Shown here in pieces: positions 9,846-19,208 of a stretch of 64,000 nt of DNA. Origin of the DNA: Pseudomonas songnenensis (GTDB taxonomy: Bacteria > Pseudomonadota > Gammaproteobacteria > Pseudomonadales > Pseudomonadaceae); assembly GCF_003696315.1 (NCBI RefSeq), contig NZ_RFFN01000001.1, positions 248,001 to 312,000 on the forward strand, given 5' to 3'. The notes under the pieces were generated by a model. That model ran no database searches. It worked only from the letters and a program-made list of their open reading frames with translations, and was not told the DNA's origin. Position 1 is the stretch's first letter; each line of letters opens with the position of its first letter. Made by a program: the position numbers and the translations under genes.

Positions 9846-9887
9846 ATTAAAGTACCGCGCGAACCGCTATGTAATGATTTCGCTCAA
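9846..9887 (-). promoter_or_regulatory. ANR/FNR-dependent promoter of arcDABC
   Basis: On the minus strand, TTGAG-N4-ATCAT (9874-9887) matches the ANR/FNR consensus TTGAT-N4-ATCAA at 8 of 10 positions. A TTTAAT -10 hexamer at 9846-9851 puts the predicted start at about 9839, with the box centred 41.5 bases upstream. This is exact class II geometry and would give oxygen-limited activation. Confidence 0.75.
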
Positions 9888-9990
9888 GCCGTCATCGGTT
9901 AGTTGCTGGGATGATTAGGCCGAACCGCCGCGAAAGGTGTTGAAAATGCAGCCAGACGGCATGCCCCAAGGGGTAGCAGAGGAGTCGATT

Positions 9991-10359
9991 GTGTTCAGGC
10001 CTGGTCATCTGCAGGTACGCGACCTGCCTTCGGCGGGCCGACCTGCTTATCGCTTGCTGCTTGATTATCGAGTGGAAGATGGTGCTGCGATGCCACGCTG
10101 GGCCTACTTCCACCTACACGGCGAGGTCGGCCAGATAGAGGTAGATGAGCGATTCCGGATGCATCGGGACGTCGCCTGCAACTTCCTGCAGAAGATCCGC
10201 CAATGCCTGCGCCAGCACGGCGCGCCCGTGCGTTCGGATGTCGTATTCGGTTTTCACCGGCTGTACGACCCGCTGTTCGAGGACCTGCGCCGGCAGCTGC
10301 GCATCCAGCCTGGCGAGCCCGTTGACCTCGAGCGCTTTCTGCGCGACGAACGGGGCTAG
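9991..10359 (+). CDS. DUF5064-like hypothetical protein
   Basis: A 122-residue soluble protein with no signal or membrane segment. The beginning FRPGHLQVRDL, the RWAYFHLHGEVG strand pair and the end YDPLFEDLRRQLRIQPGEPVDLERFL resemble the small Pseudomonas-restricted family I know as DUF5064. Its function is not known. I chose the GTG at 9991 because AGAGGAG stands six bases upstream and family members begin next to the FxPGHL segment. The ATG at 9946 is a possible longer start. The stop codon overlaps the stop of the convergent DUF3392 gene through a shared CTAG. Confidence 0.65.
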   Translation: MFRPGHLQVRDLPSAGRPAYRLLLDYRVEDGAAMPRWAYFHLHGEVGQIEVDERFRMHRDVACNFLQKIRQCLRQHGAPVRSDVVFGFHRLYDPLFEDLRRQLRIQPGEPVDLERFLRDERG

Positions 10360-10679
10360 TTGCGGTCGGCGATCACGCCGATGAGGAAGAAGATCAGCAG
10401 CAGCACCGGCGCCAGGCTGTAGTTGTTCAGATGGGCCAGCCCCTGGGTCATCCACGGCGTGAGGAAGACGATCGCCAGGCCATAGCCCACCGCGCAGACC
10501 AGCACGAAGATCAGCGTGCGCAGGAAGAAGTTGAGGTTGCTCACGGTGTTCTTCACCCAGGCATTGAGCGCCGGGCCGAACAGCACGAAGAGCGTCGCCA
10601 TCAGCGCCAGGGAGATGTCGGACAGGTGGCTGCGGCTCCAGCGCGACAGCGTGACGATCAGGTCGAGTAGCAAATCCAT
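10356..10679 (-). CDS. DUF3392 family membrane protein
   Basis: A 107-residue protein with three hydrophobic segments, roughly residues 20-40, 52-73 and 85-104. It matches the DUF3392 family of small gammaproteobacterial inner-membrane proteins of unknown function. It starts nine bases after the hemW stop and probably belongs to the same minus-strand transcript. Its stop shares CTAG with the convergent DUF5064-like gene. Confidence 0.8.
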   Translation of the reverse strand: MDLLLDLIVTLSRWSRSHLSDISLALMATLFVLFGPALNAWVKNTVSNLNFFLRTLIFVLVCAVGYGLAIVFLTPWMTQGLAHLNNYSLAPVLLLIFFLIGVIADRN

Positions 10680-10688
10680 GCGGTGTCC

Positions 10689-11867
10689 TTAAGGCAGGAA
10701 GCTCTGTAGCAGGTCATTGAGAAACAGCTGGCCTTTGGGCGTCGCCAGCAGACGCTCGGGGTCGGTCGCCAGAAGGCCACGGGCTTCGGCCTCGCGCCGT
10801 GGCTTGGCGAGCAGCTCCAGCGCCAGTCCGGTGCGCTGAGTGAACAGCATGGCCGGCACGCCGTCGGTGAGGCGCAGCACATTCATCAGGAATTCGAAGG
10901 GCAACTCAGCGGCCGTGAGCTGCTTTTCACCGGCACCAAAGGCCTTTGCCGGGTCCAGGTAGTCCCTGGGCAGGCGGGTCTTCCAGCTGCGCAGGATGCG
11001 GCCGTCGGCGTGGCTGAGCTTGGCGTGGGCGCCGGCGCCGATGCCGAGAAAATCGCCGAAGGTCCAGTAGTTCAGGTTGTGCCGCGCCTGCCGCCCCGGT
11101 TGCGCATAGGCCGAGGTCTCGTACTGGCGGTAGCCATGTTCGGCGAGCAGCGCCTGGCCGGCTTCCTGAATGTCCCAGAGGGTGTCGTCTTCCGGCAGCT
11201 GCGGCGGCTGGCTCCAGAACACCGTGTTCGGCTCTAGGGTCAGCTGATACCAGGACAGGTGTGTCGGCTGCTGCGCGATGGCGATGCGCAGGTCGCTCAG
11301 TGCGTCCTCCAGGCTCTGGTCCGGCAGGCCATGCATGAGGTCGAGGTTGAAGTTGTCGAAGCCGGCGGCGCGGGCCATGTCGGCGGCGCGGATGGCTTCG
11401 TCGCCGTCGTGGATGCGTCCCAGCGCCTTGAGTTTGGCGGCCTGGAAACTCTGCACGCCGATGGACAACCGGTTGATGCCGAGCTGGCGGTAATCACGGA
11501 ACTTGGCCTGCTCGAAGGTCCCGGGGTTGGCTTCCAGGGTGATCTCGATGTCGTCGGCGAACCCGACCAGATGCTCCAGGCCATCGACGATGGCGGCCAG
11601 CGCCCGGGCGGAGAACAGACTTGGCGTGCCGCCACCAAAGAAGATCGAGCTCAGCCGGCGGCCCTGAACGTGCTCGAGGTCGGCACGCAGATCCGCCAGC
11701 AGCGCGGCGACATAGGCCTCTTCCGGCAGCTCAGGGCCGGCCGTGTGGGAGTTGAAGTCACAGTACGGGCACTTGCGCACGCACCAGGGGATATGGACGT
11801 ACGCCGCCAGGGGCGGCAGTTCGAAGCGGCCCTGGCCGGTTGCCGGCGCGGGGCTTGCGGCGATCAT
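10689..11867 (-). CDS. hemW: Radical SAM heme chaperone HemW
   Basis: A 392-residue radical SAM protein of the HemW group, which binds heme and delivers it to apoproteins. The iron-sulfur motif is Cys29-x3-Cys33-x2-Cys36 followed by Asp-Phe. It lacks the fourth cysteine of true coproporphyrinogen oxidase HemN, so the HemW call is preferred. The FFGGGTPSL segment follows. The start at 11867 overlaps the rdgB stop in ATGA, so translation is probably coupled; longer in-frame readings run far into rdgB. Confidence 0.9.
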   Translation of the reverse strand: MIAASPAPATGQGRFELPPLAAYVHIPWCVRKCPYCDFNSHTAGPELPEEAYVAALLADLRADLEHVQGRRLSSIFFGGGTPSLFSARALAAIVDGLEHLVGFADDIEITLEANPGTFEQAKFRDYRQLGINRLSIGVQSFQAAKLKALGRIHDGDEAIRAADMARAAGFDNFNLDLMHGLPDQSLEDALSDLRIAIAQQPTHLSWYQLTLEPNTVFWSQPPQLPEDDTLWDIQEAGQALLAEHGYRQYETSAYAQPGRQARHNLNYWTFGDFLGIGAGAHAKLSHADGRILRSWKTRLPRDYLDPAKAFGAGEKQLTAAELPFEFLMNVLRLTDGVPAMLFTQRTGLALELLAKPRREAEARGLLATDPERLLATPKGQLFLNDLLQSFLP

Positions 11868-12457
11868 ATCCCCAGCCGCTGTCTGAGCAGGGCCATGGCG
11901 CGTGCGCGGTGGCTGAGCTGGTTCTTCTGCGTGGCCGGCAGCTCGGCGCTGGAGCAGTCGCACTCCGGCACCCAGAACAGCGGGTCGTAGCCGAAGCCAT
12001 GCTCGCCGCGCGGCGCATGCAGGATGCGGCCGTGCCAGAGGCCTTCGCAGATGATCGGCAGCGGGTCGTCAGCGTGCCGTACCAACGCCAGGGCGCAGAC
12101 GAACTGGGCGCCGCGCTCGGCATCCGGCACGTCGCGCAGGACCTGCAACAGCTTGGCATTGTTGGCCGCGTCGCCCTGGCCGTCGGCATAGCGCGCCGAG
12201 TAGATGCCCGGTGCGCCGCCCAGGGCGTCGACCGCCAGCCCCGAGTCGTCAGCAAGCGCCGGCAGGCCGGAGATCCGTGCCGCGTTACGCGCCTTGAGAA
12301 TGGCGTTCTCGATAAAGGACAGGCCGGTTTCCTCAGGCTCGATATCGCTGAACTCGGCAACCGAACGCACGCGCACGGCGTCGCCGAGCATGGCCTGGAG
12401 TTCCTTGAGTTTGCCGGTGTTATGACTGGCCAGCACCAGTTCGGAAAAAGGCATCAT
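11864..12457 (-). CDS. rdgB: XTP/dITP pyrophosphatase RdgB
   Basis: A 197-residue Ham1-family housecleaning enzyme that hydrolyses dITP, XTP and ITP to monophosphates and so keeps deaminated purines out of DNA. It begins with the family signature [38 protein letters not shown] and the C-terminal SHRARA element are present. Both ends overlap neighbours by ATGA: the start lies in the stop of the DUF4426 gene, and its stop in the start of hemW. Confidence 0.95.
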   Translation of the reverse strand: MMPFSELVLASHNTGKLKELQAMLGDAVRVRSVAEFSDIEPEETGLSFIENAILKARNAARISGLPALADDSGLAVDALGGAPGIYSARYADGQGDAANNAKLLQVLRDVPDAERGAQFVCALALVRHADDPLPIICEGLWHGRILHAPRGEHGFGYDPLFWVPECDCSSAELPATQKNQLSHRARAMALLRQRLGI

Positions 12458-12876
12458 CGGTCGGGAAAGAATTCCTGGTTGAAGTCGAAGCTGATTGGTT
12501 CAGCCCCGCTCGGCTGTACGGTGAGGCGGAAGCGCAGGGTTTCCTGGGAATCGAATGGGAACTGCGCGAGGTAGTAGATCGCCTCGTCACCTTCCTTGAG
12601 CTGCTTGAAGTTCAGTGCGCGGTCCTGGCCGAGCAGGTTCTTCACCTCGCCGCTGACCTGCGCGGCGACCGGCTTGCCGCCCTTGAGCACCGAGACATTG
12701 ACCACACCCTGGGTCTTGCTGCGTACCAGACCGGCCGCCGCGGCGATATCCGGCTGCAGGAAACCGGAGTTGAAGGCGATGTAGTGGATGTCGTACTCGC
12801 CGACGCTGTACTTGCGTTCAGCTAGCGCCGGCAATGTGAGGAGCGCGGCCAAAAGGCCGATCAGGACGTGTTTCAT
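12454..12876 (-). CDS. DUF4426 exported protein
   Basis: A 140-residue protein with a Sec signal peptide (residues 1-19, cut after ALA), followed by the DUF4426 domain with its conserved [10 protein letters not shown] opening. It is a periplasmic protein of unknown function found next to metW/rdgB in pseudomonads. The start at 12876 has GGAGG eight bases upstream. Its stop overlaps the rdgB start. Confidence 0.82.
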   Translation of the reverse strand: MKHVLIGLLAALLTLPALAERKYSVGEYDIHYIAFNSGFLQPDIAAAAGLVRSKTQGVVNVSVLKGGKPVAAQVSGEVKNLLGQDRALNFKQLKEGDEAIYYLAQFPFDSQETLRFRLTVQPSGAEPISFDFNQEFFPDR

Positions 12877-12902
12877 AAGCTTACCTCCAGCGTTGAAGCC
12901 GC

Positions 12903-13502
12903 TCAGCGGGTTGGCCCGGTGACACGGTAGATGCCGATTTCGCCCAGCAGATTCGGCCAGAGTCGACTGGCCCAGCCATGCCGGTGGTCGCGGTCCACTG
13001 CCAGGCGCTCGAGCACCCTGGCACCGCTTTCCTGGCACAGCCGCTCGAAATCCTCGAACGTGCAGAAGTGAATGTTCGGCGTGTTGTACCAAGTGTAGGG
13101 GAGGAACTCCGACACCGGCATGCGGCCCTTGCTCGCCAGGTACCAGCGGCAACGCCAGTGGCCGAAATTGGGGAAGGTGATGATGCACTGGCGACCGACG
13201 CGCAGCATTTCCTTCATCAGCTGGTCGGGATAGTGCACGGCCTGCAGCGCCTGGGTCATGACCACCATGTCGAAGCTGTCGCTGGCGAAGTTGCCCAGGC
13301 CGAGATCGAGGTTCTGCTCGATGACATTGACGCCCTTGTCGATGCACGCGGCAATGTTGTCCGGGTCGATCTCCAGCCCGTAGCCGCTGACCTGTTTGTG
13401 GTCGCGCAGCCAGGCCAGCAGCTCGCCGTTGCCGCAGCCGAGGTCGAGGACTCGGCTGCCGGCCGGGATCCAGTCTTGGATGATGTCCAGATCGGCGCGC
13501 AT
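12903..13502 (-). CDS. metW: Methionine biosynthesis protein MetW
   Basis: A 199-residue methyltransferase-fold protein with the SAM-binding element VLDLGCGNGELL at residues 18-29. In Pseudomonas and related bacteria metW is adjacent to metX and is needed with it for homoserine acylation. It begins nine bases after the metX stop, so the two form one operon. Whether it methylates anything is unknown. Confidence 0.93.
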   Translation of the reverse strand: MRADLDIIQDWIPAGSRVLDLGCGNGELLAWLRDHKQVSGYGLEIDPDNIAACIDKGVNVIEQNLDLGLGNFASDSFDMVVMTQALQAVHYPDQLMKEMLRVGRQCIITFPNFGHWRCRWYLASKGRMPVSEFLPYTWYNTPNIHFCTFEDFERLCQESGARVLERLAVDRDHRHGWASRLWPNLLGEIGIYRVTGPTR

Positions 13503-13511
13503 CTTCGTTCC

Positions 13512-14651
13512 TTATACGGCTATGCGGTTCATGTAACCGCGGAAGGCTTGCAGGTAGCGGGGATTGGGGATCAGGAACGCGTCGTGGCCCTGCGGTGCGT
13601 CGATCTCCAGGTAGCAGACGTTCTTGCGCGCCGCGAGCAGGGCATCAACGATTTCCCGCGAGCGCTCCGGCGAGAAGCGCCAGTCGGTGGTGAAGGACAT
13701 CACGCAGAAGTCCGCCTTGGCGACCTCGAAGGTCTTGGCCAGATCATCGTCGTTGGCCGCCGCCGGGTCGAAGTAATCCAGCGCCTTGGTCATCAGCAGG
13801 TAGGTATTGGCGTCGAAGCGCCCGGAGAACTCCTCGCCCTGGTAGCGCAGGTAGCTCTCGACCTGGAACTCGACGCTGTTGAAGTCGTAGTTGAGCTTCT
13901 CGCTTTTCAGTCCGCGGCCGAATTTGGTGCCCATGGCGTCATCGGACAGGTAGGTGATGTGCCCGACCATGCGCGCCAGCATCAGGCCGCGCTTGGGAAT
14001 CACGCCCATCTCCTGGAAATGCCCACCGTGAAACTCGGGGTCGGAGAGAATGGCCTGGCGCGCGACTTCGTTGAAGGCGATGTTCTGTGCCGACAGCTTG
14101 GGCGCCGAGGCGATGGCCAGACAGTGACGCACGCGTTCGGGGTAGCTGATGGTCCATTGCAGCGCCTGCATGCCGCCCAGGCTGCCGCCTACCACCGCCG
14201 CCCACTGTGCGATGCCGAGCCGGTCGGCCAGGCGCGCCTGGCTGTGCACCCAGTCTTCCACCGTGACTACCGGGAAATCGGCGCCGTAGGGCCTGCCACT
14301 GGCCGGATTGGTGCTGCTCGGCCCGGTCGAGCCGTTGCAGCCGCCAAGATTGTTCAGGCTGACGACGAAGAAGCGCTCGGTATCGATGGCCTTGCCCGGG
14401 CCGATGCACGAATCCCACCAGCCGGGTTTGCGATCGTCCTCGCTGTGGTAGCCGGCGGCATGATGATGACCGGACAGCGCGTGGCAGATCAGCACGGCGT
14501 TGCTGCGCGAGGCGTTCAGCTCGCCATAGGTTTCATAGATCAGCTGGTAATCGGCCAGCGTGCGACCGCAGGCGAGTGTCAATGGCTCGGCAAAGTGCGC
14601 GACCTGCGGACTCACCAGGCCAACGGAATCGGCGGGAATTGCAGTGGGCAT
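13512..14651 (-). CDS. metX: Homoserine O-acyltransferase MetX
   Basis: A 379-residue alpha/beta-hydrolase-fold enzyme that activates homoserine for methionine synthesis. The nucleophile is Ser157 in GGSLGG, and the catalytic histidine lies in the C-terminal QGHDAFL element. Pseudomonas MetX enzymes have been reported to use succinyl-CoA despite the acetyltransferase name, so the acyl donor is uncertain here. It is the first gene of metXW on the minus strand. Confidence 0.94.
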   Translation of the reverse strand: MPTAIPADSVGLVSPQVAHFAEPLTLACGRTLADYQLIYETYGELNASRSNAVLICHALSGHHHAAGYHSEDDRKPGWWDSCIGPGKAIDTERFFVVSLNNLGGCNGSTGPSSTNPASGRPYGADFPVVTVEDWVHSQARLADRLGIAQWAAVVGGSLGGMQALQWTISYPERVRHCLAIASAPKLSAQNIAFNEVARQAILSDPEFHGGHFQEMGVIPKRGLMLARMVGHITYLSDDAMGTKFGRGLKSEKLNYDFNSVEFQVESYLRYQGEEFSGRFDANTYLLMTKALDYFDPAAANDDDLAKTFEVAKADFCVMSFTTDWRFSPERSREIVDALLAARKNVCYLEIDAPQGHDAFLIPNPRYLQAFRGYMNRIAV

Positions 14652-14737
14652 CGACCCTGGCTCTTGCTTGAAGAAGGCGGCAAAGTCTAAAGGTAAGCGC
14701 GCTGCAATTCATCCTGAAATGCAACGGCGGGCGGGTC

Positions 14738-14776
14738 GCTTGCCATTTCGACGCTTGCGCGGCGGAAATGGCAAGC
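14738..14776. repeat. Perfect 12-bp inverted repeat between metX and the dynamin-like gene
   Basis: GCTTGCCATTTC (14738-14749) and GAAATGGCAAGC (14765-14776) are exact reverse complements around a 15-base spacer. The repeat starts four bases after the stop of the dynamin-like gene. There is no T run on either strand, so it is not a classical terminator. It may shield the 3' end of the mRNA or be a REP-like unit. Confidence 0.6.
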
Positions 14777-14779
14777 GGC

Positions 14780-16747
14780 TCAGCTGCTCTGAACGCTTGC
14801 CAGGCTGACCACTTTGCCTTGGCGGCGCAGCGGCGCGGGCCGACGCAATGCGCGCAGCATTTCCGCGGCTTGTGCCAGTTGCTGCTCCAGTTCGCCGCTG
14901 TAGCGGGTCAGCAGCTGCCCGCGCTGGCTGCTCTGCTGGCTCTCCTGGGCGAGGCTCTTCAGGCGCAGGATATGTGTTTCCAGCTGCTGCTTGTGTTCCA
15001 GCGAGAACTGCAGCAGCGGCGTCAGCGCGTCGCCAGCCCATTGCTCGGCTTCCTGGCGCAGGCGCTGGTGCAGGGCAATGACTTCCTGCACTAGGGTGGC
15101 GAAGAAGCGTCGGGTCAGCGTGCGCTGCTCGGTGAGCAGCGTCTTGAGCTGCAGGCGGAACTGATCGGCCTTGCCTTGCAGGCCGCGTAGCTCGCGCTGG
15201 TAGGACTGCAGCTGAAACAGTGGCGGATCGATTCCATTCAGCGGATTTTCCTCGCTGTGTCGGCGGTAGATCGCCGAGACCATCTTGTTGGCGCGCTCGG
15301 CCTCTTGTTCGAGGATGCCCAGATCCTGCTCCACCGAGCGGAAGAAGTGCAGGATGGCCAGGTTGATGCCCAGCGTGGTCAGGCTACCGGTAAGGCTTCG
15401 CCGCAGCCGGGTCAGGTGTTCTTCGAGACGTTCTGCACGGATGGCTGCGCGCAGCAGCTCACCCTGCCGTTGCAGCAGACGCTGGTTGGTCTTCAGGTCA
15501 AGCAGGCGCTTGTGATGGCGGTTGTGGTCATGCCGAGTGCGCGCGGTGAGTTCGAGCAGCATCTGCCCGCTGCCTTCCTGGTGGCTGGCCAGCACGTCGC
15601 GCTGTTCGATGACCTTTTCCAGGCGCAACTTGAGCGCGTGCTGGCTGTTCTGCACCAGGGCAAGTACCTGAAGCACCACCTGGTCCTCCAGCAACCGCTC
15701 TTTCTGCGCCAGGATGCGCTGGCTGAGCAGCTGCTCCAGCTGCGCCAGTTGACTGCGTTCGAGCAGTGCCTGGTCGCCGCGGATCTTTGCCATCAGCGCC
15801 TGCTTGGCCGACAGCGGCAGTACGTCGGCACAGTCGATGCCCAGCTGCTGCGCGGTCGTCGCACGGATCTCGTCGATGGCGCGGTGGACGAAGGCTTCGC
15901 CGGCCACATCGTCCCAGAGCACATCGATCTTGTTGAGGACGGCGAACAGGCTGCTCTGCGTGTCTTCGTCCAGCTGACGGATGTGCTGCTGCCAGATCTG
16001 CATGTCGCTGGCGGTGACGCCGGTGTCTGCAGACAGCAGGAACACGATGGCCTGAGCGTTGGGCAGCATCGACAGGGTCAGTTCCGGTTCGCTGCCCAGC
16101 GCGTTCAGCCCGGGGGTATCGAGAATGCGCAGGCCCTGGCGCAGCAGGGGATGATCAAAGTTGACCATGGCGTGCCGCCAGGCCGGCACCAGCACGGTTT
16201 CGGCACCGCCGGCACTTTCCAGACCGGCTGGGTCGAAACCCAGCTGGATCGCCTGCTCCACTGGCATGGCTTTGGTCAGCGCCACCTGGGCAAAGGCTTC
16301 AGCCATGCTTTCAGGGTCGTGCGGATCGAGCGGCAGGTTCAGCCAGAGGCGTGGTGTGCGCTTGAGCTGCGCGATGCTGGTGTCTTCCAGGCGCGACTCG
16401 ATGGGCAGCAGGCGGATGTAGGAACGCTCCGAGCGCGGATCGAACAGCAGCTCGGTGGGGCACATGGTGGTGCGCCCGGCCCGCGAGGGCAGGATGCGCT
16501 GCCCATAGTTGGAGAAAAAAAGGCTGTTGATCAGCTCGGTCTTGCCGCGCGAATACTCGCCGACGAACGCCAGGGTGATGTGATCGGTGCGCAGCACGCG
16601 CAGGGCGCGCTCCAGCCGCGCTTCCACGGCCTCGCTGCTGAGCCGGTTGTGTGCCAGCCAGCTGCGATAACGAGTGATCTCGCGAATGAGGTCACGCTTC
16701 CAGGCGACGTAGGCGTCCACTTGTCGATCGAGACGTTCCATGCTCAT
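14780..16747 (-). CDS. Dynamin-like GTPase family protein
   Basis: A 655-residue large GTPase. The G1 loop GEYSRGKT lies at 63-70, G3 DTPG at 210-213 and G4 NKID at 272-275. The remainder is rich in long amphipathic helices and heptads (about 330-640), as expected for a dynamin-like stalk. No transmembrane helix is evident. The G1 variant with Glu-Tyr-Ser before the Arg-Gly-Lys is usual in bacterial dynamin-like proteins. A role in membrane remodelling or repair is inferred from the fold only. It has an AGGAG sequence before its ATG and appears to be a single-gene unit. Confidence 0.8.
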   Translation of the reverse strand: MSMERLDRQVDAYVAWKRDLIREITRYRSWLAHNRLSSEAVEARLERALRVLRTDHITLAFVGEYSRGKTELINSLFFSNYGQRILPSRAGRTTMCPTELLFDPRSERSYIRLLPIESRLEDTSIAQLKRTPRLWLNLPLDPHDPESMAEAFAQVALTKAMPVEQAIQLGFDPAGLESAGGAETVLVPAWRHAMVNFDHPLLRQGLRILDTPGLNALGSEPELTLSMLPNAQAIVFLLSADTGVTASDMQIWQQHIRQLDEDTQSSLFAVLNKIDVLWDDVAGEAFVHRAIDEIRATTAQQLGIDCADVLPLSAKQALMAKIRGDQALLERSQLAQLEQLLSQRILAQKERLLEDQVVLQVLALVQNSQHALKLRLEKVIEQRDVLASHQEGSGQMLLELTARTRHDHNRHHKRLLDLKTNQRLLQRQGELLRAAIRAERLEEHLTRLRRSLTGSLTTLGINLAILHFFRSVEQDLGILEQEAERANKMVSAIYRRHSEENPLNGIDPPLFQLQSYQRELRGLQGKADQFRLQLKTLLTEQRTLTRRFFATLVQEVIALHQRLRQEAEQWAGDALTPLLQFSLEHKQQLETHILRLKSLAQESQQSSQRGQLLTRYSGELEQQLAQAAEMLRALRRPAPLRRQGKVVSLASVQSS

Positions 16748-17018
16748 CCAGCTCCTGGAGGTGTGATTCGGCGAATTATCGGACCCGCTAATGCAAGGTC
16801 AATTCAATCGAAGCCTGGCCTGACCGAGCGGCCCTGCTGGCGGCATGGGCGGTCATCGGCGGCTCGAGTTTGAGTCGATGCCCTCGTTCACACCCCGCAG
16901 CAGAGTACGAGGCAGGATGGAAAAAGCCGAGAAATTGAAGTCTACGTGCTGCCGTGCGGCATTCCGAGGCGCTTTTCGCTCCCCGGTGCCGCTTTGGCAG
17001 CAAAGCATGAACGGCGTC

Positions 17019-17609
17019 TCAGATGAGCATGCGCAGGATGTTGGGCATGTGGGTCATGGTGGCCAGGTTGTTCACCACCAGCATGTCCAGCAGCTTGATC
17101 GTCAGGAAAGCGAAGATCGGCGAGATGTCCAGCCCGCCGAGGTTCGGCAGCAGGCGGCGGAACGGCGCCAGGACAGGCTCGCAGAGTTGGCTGACCAGCT
17201 GTGCACCCGGGTTGTGGCTGCCAGGTGCTACCCAGGACAGGATGACGCTGATGATCAGCGCCCAGAAGAAGATGTTGAGGAACAGGCCGGTGATGCCGAT
17301 CAGCGCCCAGACCAGCAGCAACAAGGGGTTGCCGGTGGTTCCGTAGGCGATGAGCAGGATCAGCGCCATCAACACCATCTGCACGATCAGCGCGAGGATC
17401 AGCGAGGAAAGATCCAGCGTGCCCATGCTCGGAATGATGCGGCGCATCGGCCGCAGCAGCGGATGGGTCGCCTTGACGATGAACTGGCTGAGCGGGTTGT
17501 AGAAGTCGGCGCGTACCAGTTGCAGGATGAAGCGCAGCAGCACGATCAGCAGGTAAAGGCTGCCCAGGGTCTGGATGACGAGGATCAGGGCTTGCGAGAG
17601 TTGGGACAT
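17019..17609 (-). CDS. YggT family membrane protein
   Basis: A 196-residue inner-membrane protein with two tandem YGGT domains, each with paired hydrophobic segments and the conserved NPL...KATHPLLRPMRRI / VSQLCEPVLAPFRRLLP element. Its role is not firmly known; links to osmotic shock tolerance and cell-division or pilus-adjacent loci have been suggested for relatives. It begins nine bases after proC, so yggS-proC-yggT is probably one transcript. The 271 bases between it and the dynamin-like gene hold nothing I can identify. Confidence 0.88.
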   Translation of the reverse strand: MSQLSQALILVIQTLGSLYLLIVLLRFILQLVRADFYNPLSQFIVKATHPLLRPMRRIIPSMGTLDLSSLILALIVQMVLMALILLIAYGTTGNPLLLLVWALIGITGLFLNIFFWALIISVILSWVAPGSHNPGAQLVSQLCEPVLAPFRRLLPNLGGLDISPIFAFLTIKLLDMLVVNNLATMTHMPNILRMLI

Positions 17610-17618
17610 GAATGCTCC

Positions 17619-18443
17619 TTATTGGCCCAGTTGTTCGGCCAGCTCGGCCGAGCGTTGTGCGGCGGCGTTCAGCGCCTGCTGCACGAGTTGCTCGAAGCCG
17701 CCGGCCTGGAAGGCTTTGATCGCCGCTTCGGTGGTTCCGTTCGGTGAAGTGACGCAGCGACGCAGTTCGGCGGCATCGACGTCGCTCTCGCAGGCCATGC
17801 GTGCGGCGCCCAGCGCCGTCTGCATGGTCAGGCGTGCGGCCGTCTCGCGGGGCAGGCCGAGCTGCTCGCCGGCGGCGGTCATCGCTTCGATCAGCAGGAA
17901 GAAATAGGCCGGCCCGCTTCCGGAAACGGCAGTCACCGCATCGATCAGGTGTTCCTCGTCGAGCCACAGGGCAATGCCGACGGCCGACAGTAGCTGCTCC
18001 GCCTGCTGCTTCTGCGCGTCGCTGACCTGCGCATTGGCGAACAGGCCGCTGACGCCCTGGCGCAACAGCGCCGGTGTGTTGGGCATGCAGCGCACGATCG
18101 CCTGCGGTCGTGGGCCCAGCCAGCGCTGCAGGCTGTCGCAGCTGATGCCGGCGGCGATCGAGACGATCAAGGGGGCGTGCTCCAGACAGGGCGCCAGATC
18201 CTGACAAACCGTCTGCATGACCTGCGGCTTGACCGACAGCACCACCACATCGGCGTTGGCCAATGCGTCAGCGTTCTGCGCGAAGGTCTGGATGCCATGC
18301 TCGGCGCTGATCTTCGCGCGCTGCTCGACGCCTGGATCGCTGGCGCGGATGGCATCGGCAGCGACGCCTTGGGCGCGCAGCCCACCGATCAGGCTGGCGG
18401 CCATGTTGCCGGCGCCGATAAAGGCGATGCGGGGAGAGGTCAT
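17619..18443 (-). CDS. proC: Pyrroline-5-carboxylate reductase ProC
   Basis: A 274-residue NAD(P)H-dependent enzyme for the last step of proline synthesis. The Rossmann motif IGAGNMA is at residues 9-15. The C-terminal signature AVSGSGPAYFFLLIEAM and the TSPNGTTEAAI segment are intact. I chose the start at 18443, because a longer reading adds a leader overlapping yggS that family members lack. It lies ten bases after yggS. Confidence 0.95.
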   Translation of the reverse strand: MTSPRIAFIGAGNMAASLIGGLRAQGVAADAIRASDPGVEQRAKISAEHGIQTFAQNADALANADVVVLSVKPQVMQTVCQDLAPCLEHAPLIVSIAAGISCDSLQRWLGPRPQAIVRCMPNTPALLRQGVSGLFANAQVSDAQKQQAEQLLSAVGIALWLDEEHLIDAVTAVSGSGPAYFFLLIEAMTAAGEQLGLPRETAARLTMQTALGAARMACESDVDAAELRRCVTSPNGTTEAAIKAFQAGGFEQLVQQALNAAAQRSAELAEQLGQ

Positions 18444-18453
18444 AGCGATTCCT

Positions 18454-19143
18454 TTATTGAGGGCGCCCGTAATCACGGGCGCCGAACAGTGCGGTGCCGA
18501 TGCGGACCCAGGTCGCGCCTTCGGCAATTGCCGCTTCGAGGTCCTGGCTCATGCCCATGGACAGCGTATCCAGTGTCAGTGGCAGTTCATCGCGCAATGC
18601 GCGCAGGCGGGCAAAGGCGGCGCGCTGCTCGGCGGGGTCTTCGCTCGGTGCGGGAATACACATCAGCCCACGCAAACGCAGGTGCGGCATCGCGGCGACG
18701 GCCTGCGCCAGCTGTGGCAATTCCTCTGGCGCGCAGCCGGACTTGCTCGCCTCGCCGCTGACATTCACCTGCAGGCATATATTCAGCGGCGGCAGTGCTG
18801 CGGGGCGCTGATCGGACAGGCGCTGGGCGATCTTCAGGCGGTCCACCGAGTGCACCCAGTCGAAGTGCTCGGCGATGGATTTGGTCTTGTTCGATTGGAT
18901 GGGGCCGATGAAGTGCCAGGCCAGCGGCAGGTCGCTCAGTTCGGCCTGCTTGTCCAGCGCTTCCTGCAGATAGTTCTCGCCGAAATCGCGGATGCCGGCA
19001 GCCGCAGCCTCGCGAATGGCGGCGGCCGGCTGAGTCTTGCTCACCGCCAGCAGCCCTACCGTGGCCGGGTCGCGATCCACAGCTTGCGCCGCCTCACGGA
19101 TGCGCGCTGCGACCTTTGCAATATTCTTCTCTATCGTGGACAT
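18454..19143 (-). CDS. yggS: PLP homeostasis protein YggS
   Basis: A 229-residue protein of the YggS/PROSC family, which binds pyridoxal 5'-phosphate and keeps its cellular level balanced. Lys36 in LLAVSKTQP is the expected PLP lysine. The IGPIQSNK and LSMGMSQDLEAAI segments are diagnostic. It is divergent from pilT across a 65-base gap, and it heads yggS-proC-yggT. The divergent arrangement next to pilT is conserved in P. aeruginosa. Confidence 0.94.
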   Translation of the reverse strand: MSTIEKNIAKVAARIREAAQAVDRDPATVGLLAVSKTQPAAAIREAAAAGIRDFGENYLQEALDKQAELSDLPLAWHFIGPIQSNKTKSIAEHFDWVHSVDRLKIAQRLSDQRPAALPPLNICLQVNVSGEASKSGCAPEELPQLAQAVAAMPHLRLRGLMCIPAPSEDPAEQRAAFARLRALRDELPLTLDTLSMGMSQDLEAAIAEGATWVRIGTALFGARDYGRPQ

Positions 19144-19208
19144 TACTTGCGCCCGCCGCCTTGGGTCTGCGCGGCATTCTACCTGCTTGCTTGTAATTGG
19201 GGAGTCCC

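Noticed and set aside
12978..14690. A 570-codon plus-strand frame across metW and metX
   Set aside because: It overlaps two well-supported minus-strand genes entirely and has no recognisable domain.
16748..17018. A small gene in the spacer between yggT and the dynamin-like gene
   Set aside because: Short frames exist but lack ribosome-binding sites and recognisable products; I see nothing supportable there.
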